Source: Guillardia theta CCMP2712 (Eukaryota; Cryptophyceae; Pyrenomonadales; Geminigeraceae). From it: a stretch of 27,502 nucleotides of DNA. Position 1 is the first letter of the stretch; every line of letters starts with the position of its first letter. Below are positions 7,567 through 20,446 of the stretch, one piece after another. Position numbers and translations under genes: made by a program. The notes beneath the pieces are model-generated. The model had not been told where the DNA came from and made no database searches. It worked only from the letters and a program-made list of their open reading frames with translations. The DNA is taken from positions 23,130-50,631 of the forward strand of contig NW_005434462.1 in NCBI RefSeq assembly GCF_000315625.1. The letters are read 5' to 3'.

Positions 7567-8837
7567 ATGGCGTCCTCTCACCCGCCTGCTGGCTCGTTGA
7601 CTTCACCGTCGCACGTGTGCTGGTGGCAGGAGACCAAGGAAGCTCGTCCCATCTACGTCCAGGCCCACCTTATCTCTCCTCGCCTGCATCTACCTTCATC
7701 CTCCTCCTCCTCAGTGCCCAAGAGCGCGCTCAAGGTTTCTGAATGCTCCCCTGCTCCTGCCTGGCGAGCCAACCTTCCTCGGAGCCCGCGAGAAGAGGAT
7801 AGCAGCACCTTGGCGATGGCGGTGGCGATATCAGGAGGGCTGACGAGCTCGCTGGCGATGTTGGAGGACATCATGCGGGAGACGCAGACGTCCAACGACA
7901 ACTCCCGCGACATCCAGCACGCCATGGACGAGCAGCACAGGCAGCTGCTGTCCATGAAGAAGCGACTGCAGCAAGTCGCGCAGCCCCTCCTCGTCAGCAG
8001 GGCTGACGAGGAGGCGACGAGCAAGACGGCTGAGGTGCACAGCGAGCTGGGGTCGTGCAGGAGCGAGCTGGGGTCGTGCAGGAGCGAGCTCTCTCGGTGC
8101 CGACGTGACCTCACGCTCCAGCTGGCGCTCAGCGAGAGGATCAGCAAAGAGCTGGAAGACACTCAAGGGGTAGCGGAGGAGATGCGAGTGAAGCTGAGGG
8201 AGAAGGAGGAGGAGATGCGAGTGAAGCTGCAGGAGAAGGAGGAGGAGATGCGAGTGAAGCTGCAGGAGAAGGAGGAGGAGATGCGAGTGAAGCTGCAGGA
8301 GAAGGAGGAGGAGATGCGAGTGAAGCTGCAGGAGAAGGAGGAGGAGATACGAGTGAAGCTGCAGGAGAAGGAGGAGTTCCGTGAGCTGAGGCTGCGGCTG
8401 GTGGACAGCAAGGAGAACAGCAATAGCAACTTGTCGGAGAGCAAGCGAGGTAACCCTCCTCCTGACCAGCCATCCCTACCGGCTTCTCCCTCAGCCTCCC
8501 TACCGGCTCCTCCCTCAGCCTCCCGAAGGCGCCGGGATCGGTTGCAGGATGCGACTGATGTAGCGAAGATGCGGGAGAGGTTCCGGGAGGTTTCGGCCAG
8601 TCTCGTTAGCTTGCAGAGCATACTCGACCTCCGCCTACAGAACGTGAGAGAGACTGCTGCTCTCAAGCTCCTCTCGTGCTCGCTGCTGGTTGACTCGTGA
8701 GATGCGCAGGTGGAGGACGAGCTGCGTGAGGAGTTCGCGTTCAAGCGAGGACTGCACTTCTCTCGGCGAGCGAGGAAGAAGCCGATGGAACGGAGGGAGG
8801 AGGTAGAGGAGGAGGAGGAGGGAGGAGCGCGTGTGCA

Positions 8838-8841
<4 letters not shown>
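7567..8841 (+). CDS. Coiled-coil protein with tandem 10-residue repeat, about 402 aa
   Basis: Exon 1 is 7567-8643, the intron 8644-8709 (66 nt, GTGAGA...GCGCAG) and exon 2 8710-8841; the junction is in frame (SLQSILDLRLQN joined to VEDELREEFAF). Without splicing the frame stops at 8698-8700, so the intron is needed for the charged C-terminus. From about residue 95 the protein is a long coiled coil: helix LEDIMRETQTSNDNSRDIQH, two SELGSCR repeats (8040-8085), then six copies of EEEMRVKLQEK (8178-8375). A Pro/Ser-rich linker (8450-8520) follows, then a second helical segment. The first 60 residues contain a possible acceptor (CCTCCTCCTCAG, ends about 7713), so the 5' structure is uncertain, and an optional intron at about 8450-8519 is possible. 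No family assigned; a cytoskeletal or scaffold role is plausible only by general character. Its stop codon overlaps that of the opposing gene. Confidence 0.6.
8178..8375 (+). repeat. 30-bp coding minisatellite (six units)
   Basis: Unit GAGGAGATGCGAGTGAAGCT followed by GCAGGAGAAG, repeated about six times with only one or two differences (first unit AGGGAG, last unit ATACGA). The period is a multiple of 3, so the repeat extends the coiled coil by 10 residues per copy. Near identity of units indicates recent expansion. Confidence 0.9.
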
Positions 8842-12510
<3,669 letters not shown>

Positions 12511-13076
12511 CTCCCTGAGTCAGTAGAGTCCTGACCGCTCTATGACAAACCGAGCATGTCAAGCTCTAATTCAAATTTTGAAAATTTGAAAATTCATCTG
12601 ACAAGTTCAATTTTAACCCAATGTATTGCTAAACCAGGTCAAATGGTTGCCAGGCTCCTCATTATTCCGGCGGGCCGGCCGGGCGGGGCCCGGCGGAGCC
12701 TCGGAGAGTACTCAGCCTGTGACTTGGTTACCGTACGGTACTAGGGCCGAGTCGGCCCCCGGATGGCACTTGCGTTGCGCCGCGCTGCGATTCCGGGCCG
12801 CCGTGTGGCGCCACGGCGGATCGGCGCTGGCCCCGGCGTGTCCCATCATCATGGCATGCTGGCGGCGGTCTCTCGGCCTCGCCGAGTCGCGTCAGATTGA
12901 GCTTCTCAGCCTGTCGTGACTGGCACCCATTCAATCGGACTCCTCATAGGCCGGGCCCCTCATCCCCGACCAACCTCGGCCGAGATTTTTACTCATCTGA
13001 CCGTCACAGCTACCTGGTTTTCCTCTCCGCGGCCAATCCTACCAGCCTTTGTCGGATCCGCCATTCATGGTACACG
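12511..13076. promoter_or_regulatory. Shared upstream region of divergent genes; AT hairpin and GC-rich block
   Basis: These 566 bp lie between starts at 12510 (minus) and 13077 (plus). At 12570-12590, TTCAAATTTT-G-AAAATTTGAA is a perfect 10-bp inverted repeat with a 1-nt loop, about 60 bp upstream of the minus start. A very GC-rich stretch (12665-12700, GGGCCGGCCGGGCGGGGCCC) follows. At 12956-13040 lies one copy of a repeat also found at 15387-15473. Confidence 0.45.
12956..13040. repeat. Dispersed promoter-proximal repeat, copy 1
   Basis: CCCTCATCCCCGACCAACCT, then GGCCGAGATTTTTACTC, TCTGACCGTCACAGCT and TTTTCCTCTCCGCGGCCAAT are shared in the same order with 15387-15473, with scattered mismatches and small indels. 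This copy ends about 37 bp upstream of the PP2C start codon. Confidence 0.8.
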
Positions 13077-14170
13077 ATGCTCCCACTGTCGCGTACGCAC
13101 TTGTTGCCTGTGCAGCGAGCCTCTTGTACTCAGTTTGCTGTGTTTGCTGATGAGATCGCCGACTTGATTTGTTGATTGGATGTTTCCAGGAGCAAGAAGA
13201 TTGTCCTCTGTCGAAGTCAAATGACCTCAGCCAACTTGACGGCGTGAGGGCACCTGTGAGTCAGGAAGATTCAGGATTGAAGTCAGAGGAAAGAGACGAG
13301 CAGAACATCGCGATCTCCTCAGAGCCCACAGCCGCCACAAACTCGGGCCAAGGCAGCAGGCCACTGCCTCGCTTTTGGATTTATGAAGATCGGGGCGAAA
13401 GGCTGGACATGGAGGATACGCATGTGGCGCAGCTTAGCTTCCACAACGACAAACACGTGTTCGGGGTTTTCGACGGACACTCTGGTGATCGCGCTGCCAA
13501 GCTGCTGAGCACAGAGATCGTAGGGATACTGACAGACCAGATCATGCAGAGGTCGGGCCCTCAAGACAGCGCATTGGGAGCCAGCCTGACAAGCAGCTTC
13601 CTTGAGGCCGAGAAGAGAGCGCTAGCACAGCCTTGGGACGATGGCAGCTCAGCAATCCTGGCAGTGATCGATGGAGATCGTCTCTTCGTGGCGAATGCTG
13701 GAGACTGCCGGGCGATCATCTGCGGTGAGGGAGAGCCCATGCCGATGAGCACTGATCACGACCCGTCTGAGCCCCAGGAACGGAAGCGCATTAAAACCAA
13801 CAATGAGGGCATTGAAAGCTATACAATCAACGGAAGGTCCATCAACCGAGTCAGAGGGCTCGCCATGTCTCGATGCATAGGCGACAGAAGTCTCAAGCAA
13901 AAGCGCGATTACGAAACAAAGACTTGGATACCCATAGATGATTGCATCATACCAGACCCTGAGATAAAGGAGCTCTTGCTCACGAAGCAGCACAAGTTTC
14001 TGGTGATTGCCAGCGACGGATTATGGGCAACCGTGACAAACGAAGCTGTGGCTCGGCGTCTCGACACCCTGACGGAAGAAGAGAATCCGGCAGAAGAGTT
14101 GCAGAAGCTCATCGATCGACGCGAAGACAACATCACAATAGTGGTCGTTGACCTGCGAGGGCAAGCTTGA
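13077..14170 (+). CDS. PP2C-family serine/threonine phosphatase, 347 aa, 2 exons
   Basis: Exon 1 is 13077-13139, the intron 13140-13189 (50 nt, GTGTTT...TTTCCAG), exon 2 13190-14170. Exon 1 gives a basic, hydrophobic start (MLPLSRTHLLPVQRASCTQFA) that could act as an organelle presequence. The catalytic domain (about residues 80-345) has the PP2C motifs in order: RGERLDMED, VFGVFDGHSG (metal Asp116), DDGSSAILAVIDGDRLFVANAGDCRAI, STDHDPSEPQERKRI, RGLAMSRCIGD, VIASDGLWATVTNEAV (metal Asp297) and REDNITIVVVDL (Asp334). All metal-binding Asp positions are present, so it should be an active Mg/Mn-dependent phosphatase. Residues 22-75 are a polar, acidic linker. Substrate cannot be told from sequence. 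The upstream repeat at 12956-13040 may be part of its promoter. The alternative start is a non-ATG codon at 13169, which is unlikely. Confidence 0.9.
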
Positions 14171-14515
14171 ATAGAGACCAGCACAGTATGGGCTGACGCC
14201 AGCCTCCCGGCGGCATATGCGACAAGATGGCACAGGTGCACGCTGCGTGGTTGCTGAGCTGTTGAAGGCGGGGAGGTTGACATGAGTTGAGTCTGGTGGT
14301 TCCCTTGGTATTCCATGAAGCTTGACTACACCCCGACCCTCTGAACTCCTTGATCTGATGCCGACACTGTCATGGCCTGGAGTCGGACCGCCGGTAGTAC
14401 TCCGGGAGCCTGACACTGAACGTCCGGGAGTCGCCAAGGCACACCTGAGGGGTGGGTCCGGATCATCACATGAGATTTACTGAGAGATCGGAAGTTTCTA
14501 AGCCGTCCTGTAGGA
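14171..14515. other. Convergent intergenic region, nothing recognised
   Basis: 345 bp between the PP2C stop and the stop of the minus-strand poly-Asp gene. Short GC-rich inverted pieces (CCGGTAGTACTCCGGGAG near 14391-14408) are visible. It presumably carries both 3' UTRs. Confidence 0.4.
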
Positions 14516-15064
14516 TCAGAAGCGGTTGGTCTCGAAAGACCCGCGGATAGTGACGCTTTCAAGAATTCCCTGAGAGAGAGAAAATGAGATGAAAGATGAG
14601 ATAGGACGAGGAAGGGAGAAGAAGGGAGCAGCGAGGAGAAGGGAGGGGGAGGAATGTGGTAGTACTCTGATGTCATCCCTGCCTGACAAGCTCGTCGGAA
14701 ATTCCAAACTCGGCAATCTTAGAGCGGTTAAGGATTCTTTGAACAACAACAGGGTCCTCCTGTCAGAATGATTGTTAGCTCCATCATGAAGCAGCGAGAG
14801 CTTCTCCTCCATTCTTAGCGTTGAAATGGTCAAAGCAATCACTTGTGCTACCACTTCACTCTCCAGCTTATCATCATCATCATCATCATCATCTCCATCG
14901 TCATCATCATCATCATCACCACCGACCACCACCATCATGCTCACTGAGTCATCATCATCTCCATCATCTCCATCATCTCCATCATCAATATTATCGGCAT
15001 CGTCATCATGGGTGATCGTCATTCTTGGGTTCGATCTAATTTGATCGCCGAAATCTCCTGCCAT
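14516..15064 (-). CDS. Poly-Asp protein of unknown function, 150 aa, 2 exons
   Basis: Exon 1 is 15064-14666, the intron 14665-14570 (96 nt, donor GTACTA, acceptor TCTCTCTCTCAG) and exon 2 14569-14516 ending TGA. The intron is a multiple of 3 without a stop, so retention is also possible (182 aa). The start MAGDFGDQIRSNPRMTITH is followed by two acidic runs (about residues 20-39 and 50-65) encoded by ATC/CAT trinucleotide repeats. The second half is helical and natural-looking (ESEVVAQVIALTISTLRMEE, RRTLLLFKESLTALRLPSLE), perhaps a short helical-repeat protein. No family recognised. Divergent from the gene at 16268 across 1.2 kb. Confidence 0.45.
   Translation of the reverse strand: MAGDFGDQIRSNPRMTITHDDDADNIDDGDDGDDGDDDDSVSMMVVVGGDDDDDDDGDDDDDDDDKLESEVVAQVIALTISTLRMEEKLSLLHDGANNHSDRRTLLLFKESLTALRLPSLEFPTSLSGRDDIRVLPHSSPSLLLAAPFFSLPRPISSFISFSLSQGILESVTIRGSFETNRF
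14871..15009. repeat. ATC/CATCAT trinucleotide repeats, coding on the minus strand
   Basis: Two blocks (14871-14920 and 14949-15009) of imperfect ATC repeats that encode the Asp runs of the minus-strand gene. Replication slippage here would change Asp-run length in frame. Confidence 0.9.
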
Positions 15065-15188
15065 GCGGAAGTGTCAGCCCGGCTACCGTACGCTACACTT
15101 CCGTCGCGGTACCGGAGGTTTCTTTGCCAAACTTTGATTACCAACCCTTGTCATTGTCACTGTAGCCTCCGCGCGGCACGGGCGAGTC

Positions 15189-15355
15189 ACCGCTCAGTGA
15201 CTCCGATGATCGGTCCGCCGTCCCGGCCGCCGCGCAGCCGCACGGTCCGTCCGTTCCGCTAAGCCCTGGGCCCGGCCGTACGCCGCCGTCACCGGGTGCG
15301 GGCGGCCGGGACCGATCATCGGATCCGATGATGGGATCACCCGGTCGAGTCACTG
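15189..15355. repeat. Imperfect inverted repeat around a GC-rich core
   Basis: CCGATGATCGGTC...CCCGGCCGCC on the left (about 15206-15235) is reverse-complemented by GGCGGCCGGGACCGATCATCGG (about 15301-15322); outer pieces CAGTGACT and AGTCACTG also pair. Arms are interrupted, as in a decayed transposon end or a large hairpin. Confidence 0.6.
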
Positions 15356-15386
15356 GCCACCATCAGGGCTGGCACAAGTTCCATCG

Positions 15387-15473
15387 GATAAGACCCTCAT
15401 CCCCGACCAACCTCAGCCGCGAGATTGTTACTCCTCTGACAGTCACAGCTAGTTTTCCTCTCCGCGGCCAATC
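15387..15473. repeat. Dispersed promoter-proximal repeat, copy 2
   Basis: Second copy of the sequence at 12956-13040 (shared blocks CCCTCATCCCCGACCAACCT and TTTTCCTCTCCGCGGCCAAT). Here it is about 0.8 kb upstream of the trifunctional-enzyme gene. Confidence 0.8.
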
Positions 15474-16094
15474 CCATGAGGAGTCCGACAGTGACTTCAA
15501 CCGAGTGACTGTACCCGGCCGCGCCCGGCCCGGACGGGCCCGGCCGCCGCAGTTTTTGCCCCCGGGGGCCCGGCGGCCGGGACCCGGTCGGACCGGCGAC
15601 CGTAAGCCGGGCTTGACGAGTCGTTGAACCCGGCCCGGCCGCGCGTTCCACATTCGCGCTAAAGGAGCTGGCAATGAGGGGATTGCTGCGACCCGTGAGA
15701 GCCAGAAGACTAAAAAAGAATAGAGTCCAAGATGTGCACAGTCTGTGAGACAGCAAAAATATTATCTATGACAAATTTTACTGTCTTTACCTCCTCCTAC
15801 CATACCCCTTTGTGTTACTCTTTAGCATCACCACCCCTTGAAGGTAAGTCTGTTGAGTAGGGGGTACTCTCCCTTCCTTCATGTGGTATTTGAAGGGGTA
15901 AACTACCCCCACTTTGTACCACCCCCGTCAAATTTCAAGTACCCCCTGACTCCTGACTTATTCTTTTTTTGCTGCAGCAGAAGCAAAGTGAGGGACGTAT
16001 CATCATGCTCATGGGAAGGCGCCTCCCTCGTCCTCCCGCGCTGCGGCAAGGCAAGAGAATATCTCCTCCTCCATTCCGTTCTCTTAGTTCTTGA

Positions 16095-16150
16095 TGCTGT
16101 GATCCCTTGTTAGCTGCTGTGATCCCTTGTGAGCTGTTGTGATCCCTTGT
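16095..16150. repeat. 20-bp tandem repeat upstream of the HADHA-like gene
   Basis: Unit TGCTGTGATCCCTTGTTAGC, about 2.8 copies with small changes (TTAGC, GAGC, GTTG). It lies 118-173 bp upstream of the ATG at 16268, so it may sit in the promoter or 5' UTR. Confidence 0.8.
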
Positions 16151-16267
16151 GTTGTCTTATGATATCTTCTCTCCTCTTCTCTGCTCCTTCTACAATCCTT
16201 TCTGCCTCAAAACACATTCTCTCTTTTGTTCAACTTCACTGCTTCTGTCTGGATCCAACGGCTTCAA

Positions 16268-19200
16268 ATGCTCAATTGTCTTTCAATTTACCTCCTCGTT
16301 TGTCGTTCAAGTGTGCATAACAACCGCTCAGCATACCCGCGCCTGCTTTCTCGGCGTGCATTTCATGAGCTTGCCGGGAGTTCTAACTGGATTACAACAG
16401 GATACCGAATGATACAACGGATGATGTCCACTGCAAGTTCAGGTGCGACCTTCAATTACATGCTGGGTATGTCAATGACCGGCAAGCAGAGAATGTCAGT
16501 GTGTCCATGCATGACGACGGAATCGCTGTTGTCTCGCTGGACATCAAGAACTCCAAAGTGAACACCCTGGGCAAAGCTTTGTTGACGGAGCTGCCGCCGA
16601 TACTTGAAACCTTGGAGAACGTGGATGTGACCTCCATGTCGCACATTATCTGAGTCATAATTCAGGATCCACACGTCAAGAGTGTCATCTTCATTTCGGC
16701 AAAGAAGAACAACTTCATCGCGGGAGCAGATATCAACATCTTCGATGAGATTGCTGTTCAGGGAAAAGATGCGATCAAGAAGCAGGTGCTACCTTGTCCT
16801 TGAGGTTCTTTGTGGCCATCACCTCACACTCAATCCAGGTGTGTCAGCTCACTCAGGGATTCTTCGACCGAATGGAGAAAGTGCGATTCTAGGTTTTCCT
16901 TTGTGAGAGTAGCTGAGCACACACACAGGGAAAAGTGAAAATTGCAGCCATTGATGGAAGCTGCCTCGGTAGTCGATACTCATGAACCCCAAGTTGCAGT
17001 CTAACAAAACTCACAGGCGGTGGTGCAGAATTTGCTCTGGCCTGCCACTACAGGTGAGAAGACAAGTAAGCTCACGGTCGTGTTGAGATCGAAATAGGAT
17101 TGCAAGCGTCAATCCTTCGACTGCTATCGGATTTCCTGAGGTTCAAATCTTGAATACATCGATTTTCACATAATGATTGCGGCTAGGTCATGCTTGGATT
17201 GCTCCCTGGTGCCGGTGGGACGCAACGGTTGCCCAAACTCATTGGCGTCCAGGTGAACGTTGAATGATTACCCATGTGAAAGTGATGGCATATTTAGGAT
17301 GCCCTCCCAATGATCATGACAGGCGGAAGCAAGACTGCTCAACAGGCATGGCTTGCAACACAAGCCAGCGAATGTGACAGCGATGCTCTTTTTCTGACAG
17401 GCAAAGAAACTCAAATTAGTGGATCAAACCTGCGACCCCGGGCAGGTTCCATCACGTATTTGAGTTTGGATAGGGGCTGACGCAAGATGCGACAAAGCTG
17501 CTACAATGTGCCTTAGCAACAGCACGACTTCTCAACAAAGGTACGAATTATGCACATTTGTATCATTGCCTTTCTGCTCGTAGATTTGAATTTCACAAGC
17601 AAAACAGGAGAAATGAAACTGCCGAAGCGCGGAGAGTTGCCATGGATGAGCGCTGTAAGAATTCGTTAAAGAGATTGGTCCCTGACAGAATGCTCAGTAC
17701 TTCGAAGATGGAATCAAAAGTTATTCTTTCCTTCGCGATTTCTATTTTGGACAAGCTCGCAAAATGGTTGAAGAATATTTGCACTGCTGTTCAAGTTGAT
17801 GTCTGAATGGCTTGACGTGCTGCAGGCTCTCAAGCAAACGAACGGAAACTATCCTGCTCCCATCAAGGTATCTTGAACGTTGTGAGCCTTGTTGCCTTTT
17901 AACGAGCTGTTTCAGATTATTGAAGTCCTTGAGGGAAGTATCGCAAAAAATGCTCTCGGAAAGGATCAGGTACTCAGACTTTATTTATTTACATAATTAC
18001 TATATACTTAAATTGGTTGGGCGCAGGGTTACGAGATGGAGGCCGATGCATTCGCGGAACTAGCTCTTACTAAAGAAAGTTCGGGGCTTAGGTCTTTATT
18101 TTTTGGACAGGTGATCTTGAAATTCCAGAATGTCAACAAGAAGGATTTGACAAAAATTTCCAGACATCTGTTAAGAAAAATCCATTCTCTGGAGCAATGG
18201 ACGTGAAGAAGGTCACTGGCAGCTACAAGGTGCCACGGCTAAGTTTGGGTACAGGTGGGTGTGCTTGGTGCAGGATTGATGGGCTCTGGCATTGCGGAGG
18301 TAAATCAAAATTTGACACTGATTTCATTTTGGATTGAAATTGTCCAACAGGTCACCATCGCGAAGGGAGTTCCAGTAGTTCTCAAAGACGTATCAGCGAA
18401 AGGATTGTCAGTTGGGGAAACAAACATTCAAAAGAGCATGCAGGACAAGGTCTTTTTCCTGAGTGAGGTCGACTGGTTTGATTTACTATGTTCAACAGGT
18501 CAAAAAGAAGCGAATGACCAGTTTCGAAAAAGACGTGACTATGTCCAGACTGATCGGAGTGCACAATGACATGTGAAATCCTTCAACCTTGCAGTCAAGT
18601 AGCTTCTTGACAATACTTCGTAGGCCTTCTTGGAAGGATCATATCAAGCAGTGTGATCTTGTGGTAGAGGTGAGCCGCATTCTTTCTCTTCGTGTATGCC
18701 AAGATCACCTGACTGGTGCAAAGGCCGTGTTTGAGGATTTGTCCTTGAAGCATAAGATAGTCGAGGAGATGGAGTCTATTTGCAAGGTGATTTGTCTGCT
18801 TTCTCCTAAGGGTCCTTATCCTGCACGGAATCAGCCTGATTGTATCATCGCAACCAACACGTCCTCGTTGCCGGTGTCTGAGATCGCCAAGTTTTCCTCG
18901 AGGTATGGGCGTCAGCGGGCCTGTTCTCTTGCATCACACTTGCATAGACCACACAATATTGTTGGAATGCATTATTTCTCTCCGGTTCCCAAGATGCAGG
19001 TGCGTTTCAGGCTGTTTGTCAGATTGTGCTCTGATTGCTTTGTTTGCGTTTAGCTTTTGGAAATCATTCCTCACGAGACCACGGACGAAAAAGTGCTCAT
19101 GACTTTGTGTTGAAACTGAATGAGTGCTGAGAAAAGGGACAGGTCATTGCCACTGCTGTCCAGCTGGGACTCAAACAAGGAAAGCTGCCTATCGTTTGCA

Positions 19201-20392
19201 AAGACGTTCCTGGGTTCTTCGTGAATCGGTGCAGACTTGAATGATGCTGCGTCAACTCGTTTGACGAGCATGTCAGGTGTTTGGGTCCGTACATTGATGA
19301 GTCGATGGTACTTGCATTTGAGGTGGATGACATTCTTAAGGTGCTTGTTGCTTCTGCCGACCATCCGTGGTGATGACCTAATCGTTTTCTCACTTGTAAT
19401 CTGTAGCTGGACAAAGCTCTCAAGAAGTTCGGCTTCCCTGTCGGCCCTATGGTTGGGTCAAACCGATTGTGCTTGAACATATCGTAACCATCAAACAGGT
19501 GTTGGCTGACGAGGTTGGTGTTGATGTCGCGTTTCATCTTCACAACAACCTCATTCAAGACCTTGGCGTTCGCATGTGAGAGTATCGTCTGGTTGTTGAG
19601 TTTCCTCATACCTCCTTCAGGTCTGGAGCCAACATCGAAGCGATGAAGGCTATCAAGGCTGCGGGCATCAAGGGCAAGGTTCTCACTCAGATTGCTTTCT
19701 GTTATCACGTTTGACGAGGAGCAGAGGTTCGGATGCGGTTTCCTCGTGTATCCTCCCAAGAAGGCCAGGTAGTACGATTGCACTCTCCTTTGCCTTATCT
19801 CATGTTGGTTTGTTGCAGTGGACTTGCTGCCTTGAATCCGTTTGCTTCCAAGCCATCTCCCACTCCCAATCCCGTGGCGCTTGAGGCGATGAAGCCTTTC
19901 ATGAAGCCCGGAAAGGCATGAGGTGATGGAAGATGAGTCGTTGAGCTGACCATGCGAATGGTAGATTGATGAGGAAGAGATCTCGTTGCGAATGAGCGCG
20001 AGGTTTATCAATGAGGCAATTTTCTGCCTTCAGGTTCCTCACACCACTACCTGCCAATCTCGTGAAGCTTTATCAGGACGGTGTTATCCGCAGCGCACAG
20101 GATGGCGATGTGGCTGCCATTTTTGGTGTAGGGTTCCCCCCATTCACCGGAGGACCGGTGAGCTAGCTAATGCTGGGGCGTTGTCTGACTTTCAGAAGTT
20201 CCGGTATGTCGATCGCATCGGAGTGAGCAAGTACGTCGACGAGCTCAACAGGTGAGCAGAGAACAAGATGAGAAGAGAGCCAGCAAGAGTAATACAATCA
20301 TGCGCAGGCTTGCGGACAAGCATGGTGCTCGCTTCAGTCCGGCTCCGCTGCTTGTGGACATGGCAAAGCAGGGGAAGAAGTTCCACCAGTAA
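16268..20392 (+). CDS. HADHA: Mitochondrial trifunctional enzyme alpha subunit (enoyl-CoA hydratase / 3-hydroxyacyl-CoA dehydrogenase), about 36 exons
   Basis: Hand-splicing gives an in-frame protein of about 810 aa that follows the HADHA/FadJ-type family end to end. Family knowledge: hydration of 2-enoyl-CoA, then NAD-dependent oxidation of the 3-hydroxyacyl-CoA in fatty-acid beta-oxidation. The Arg-rich start ([18 protein letters not shown]) reads as a mitochondrial presequence. Hydratase motifs: [12 protein letters not shown] (E2, 16487-16620), FIAGADI (E3), [17 protein letters not shown] with catalytic Glu (E5-E6), [20 protein letters not shown] (E7-E8, 17098-17252). Linker: [14 protein letters not shown] (17826-17867). 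Dehydrogenase: NAD-binding [15 protein letters not shown] (18255-18299), [10 protein letters not shown] (18724-18786), [11 protein letters not shown], catalytic His in GMHYFSPV (18948-18999), [27 protein letters not shown]. The C-terminus is GKKFHQ, then TAA. Most introns are 43-60 nt. Two have GC donors (17346, 19916). One boundary (17446-17473) implies a 28-nt intron. The thiolase beta subunit is not in this window. Confidence 0.93.
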
Positions 20393-20446
20393 CGTGCAGT
20401 CGACATGAAAGGCAGCGACACTCATTTCAGCTGAAGCTCCTCTATC

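Larger units (their letters stand above)
15065..16267. other. 1.2-kb intergenic region with GC-rich inverted repeats and a C-rich tract
   Basis: Three parts are visible. 15160-15660 is extremely GC-rich with repeated CCCGGCC/GGGCCCGG and an imperfect inverted repeat. 15750-15977 is rich in TACCCC/ACCCC and includes GAAG/GTAAGT at 15843 and TTTTTTTGCTGCAG at 15977, so it may be an intron of a 5' UTR. 16095-16150 is a 20-bp tandem repeat. No coding gene is supported. Confidence 0.5.

Noticed and set aside
13169-13189. PP2C start at a non-ATG codon (13169)
   Set aside because: This stretch ends in a splice acceptor (TTTCCAG); an upstream exon with a proper ATG at 13077 joins in frame.
17655-17688. 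34-nt intron in the HADHA-like gene
   Set aside because: An acceptor 9 nt downstream (GCTCAG, ending 17697) gives a 43-nt intron in the same phase, so an ultrashort intron is not required.
18230-18254. 25-nt intron between the linker and the NAD-binding motif of the HADHA-like gene
   Set aside because: A donor at 18212 (AAGAAG/GTCACT) gives a normal 43-nt intron and aligns DVKK-VGVLGAG exactly with the family pattern.
19097-20011. 304-aa minus-strand open frame
   Set aside because: Antisense to many verified exons of the HADHA-like gene; contains no domain.
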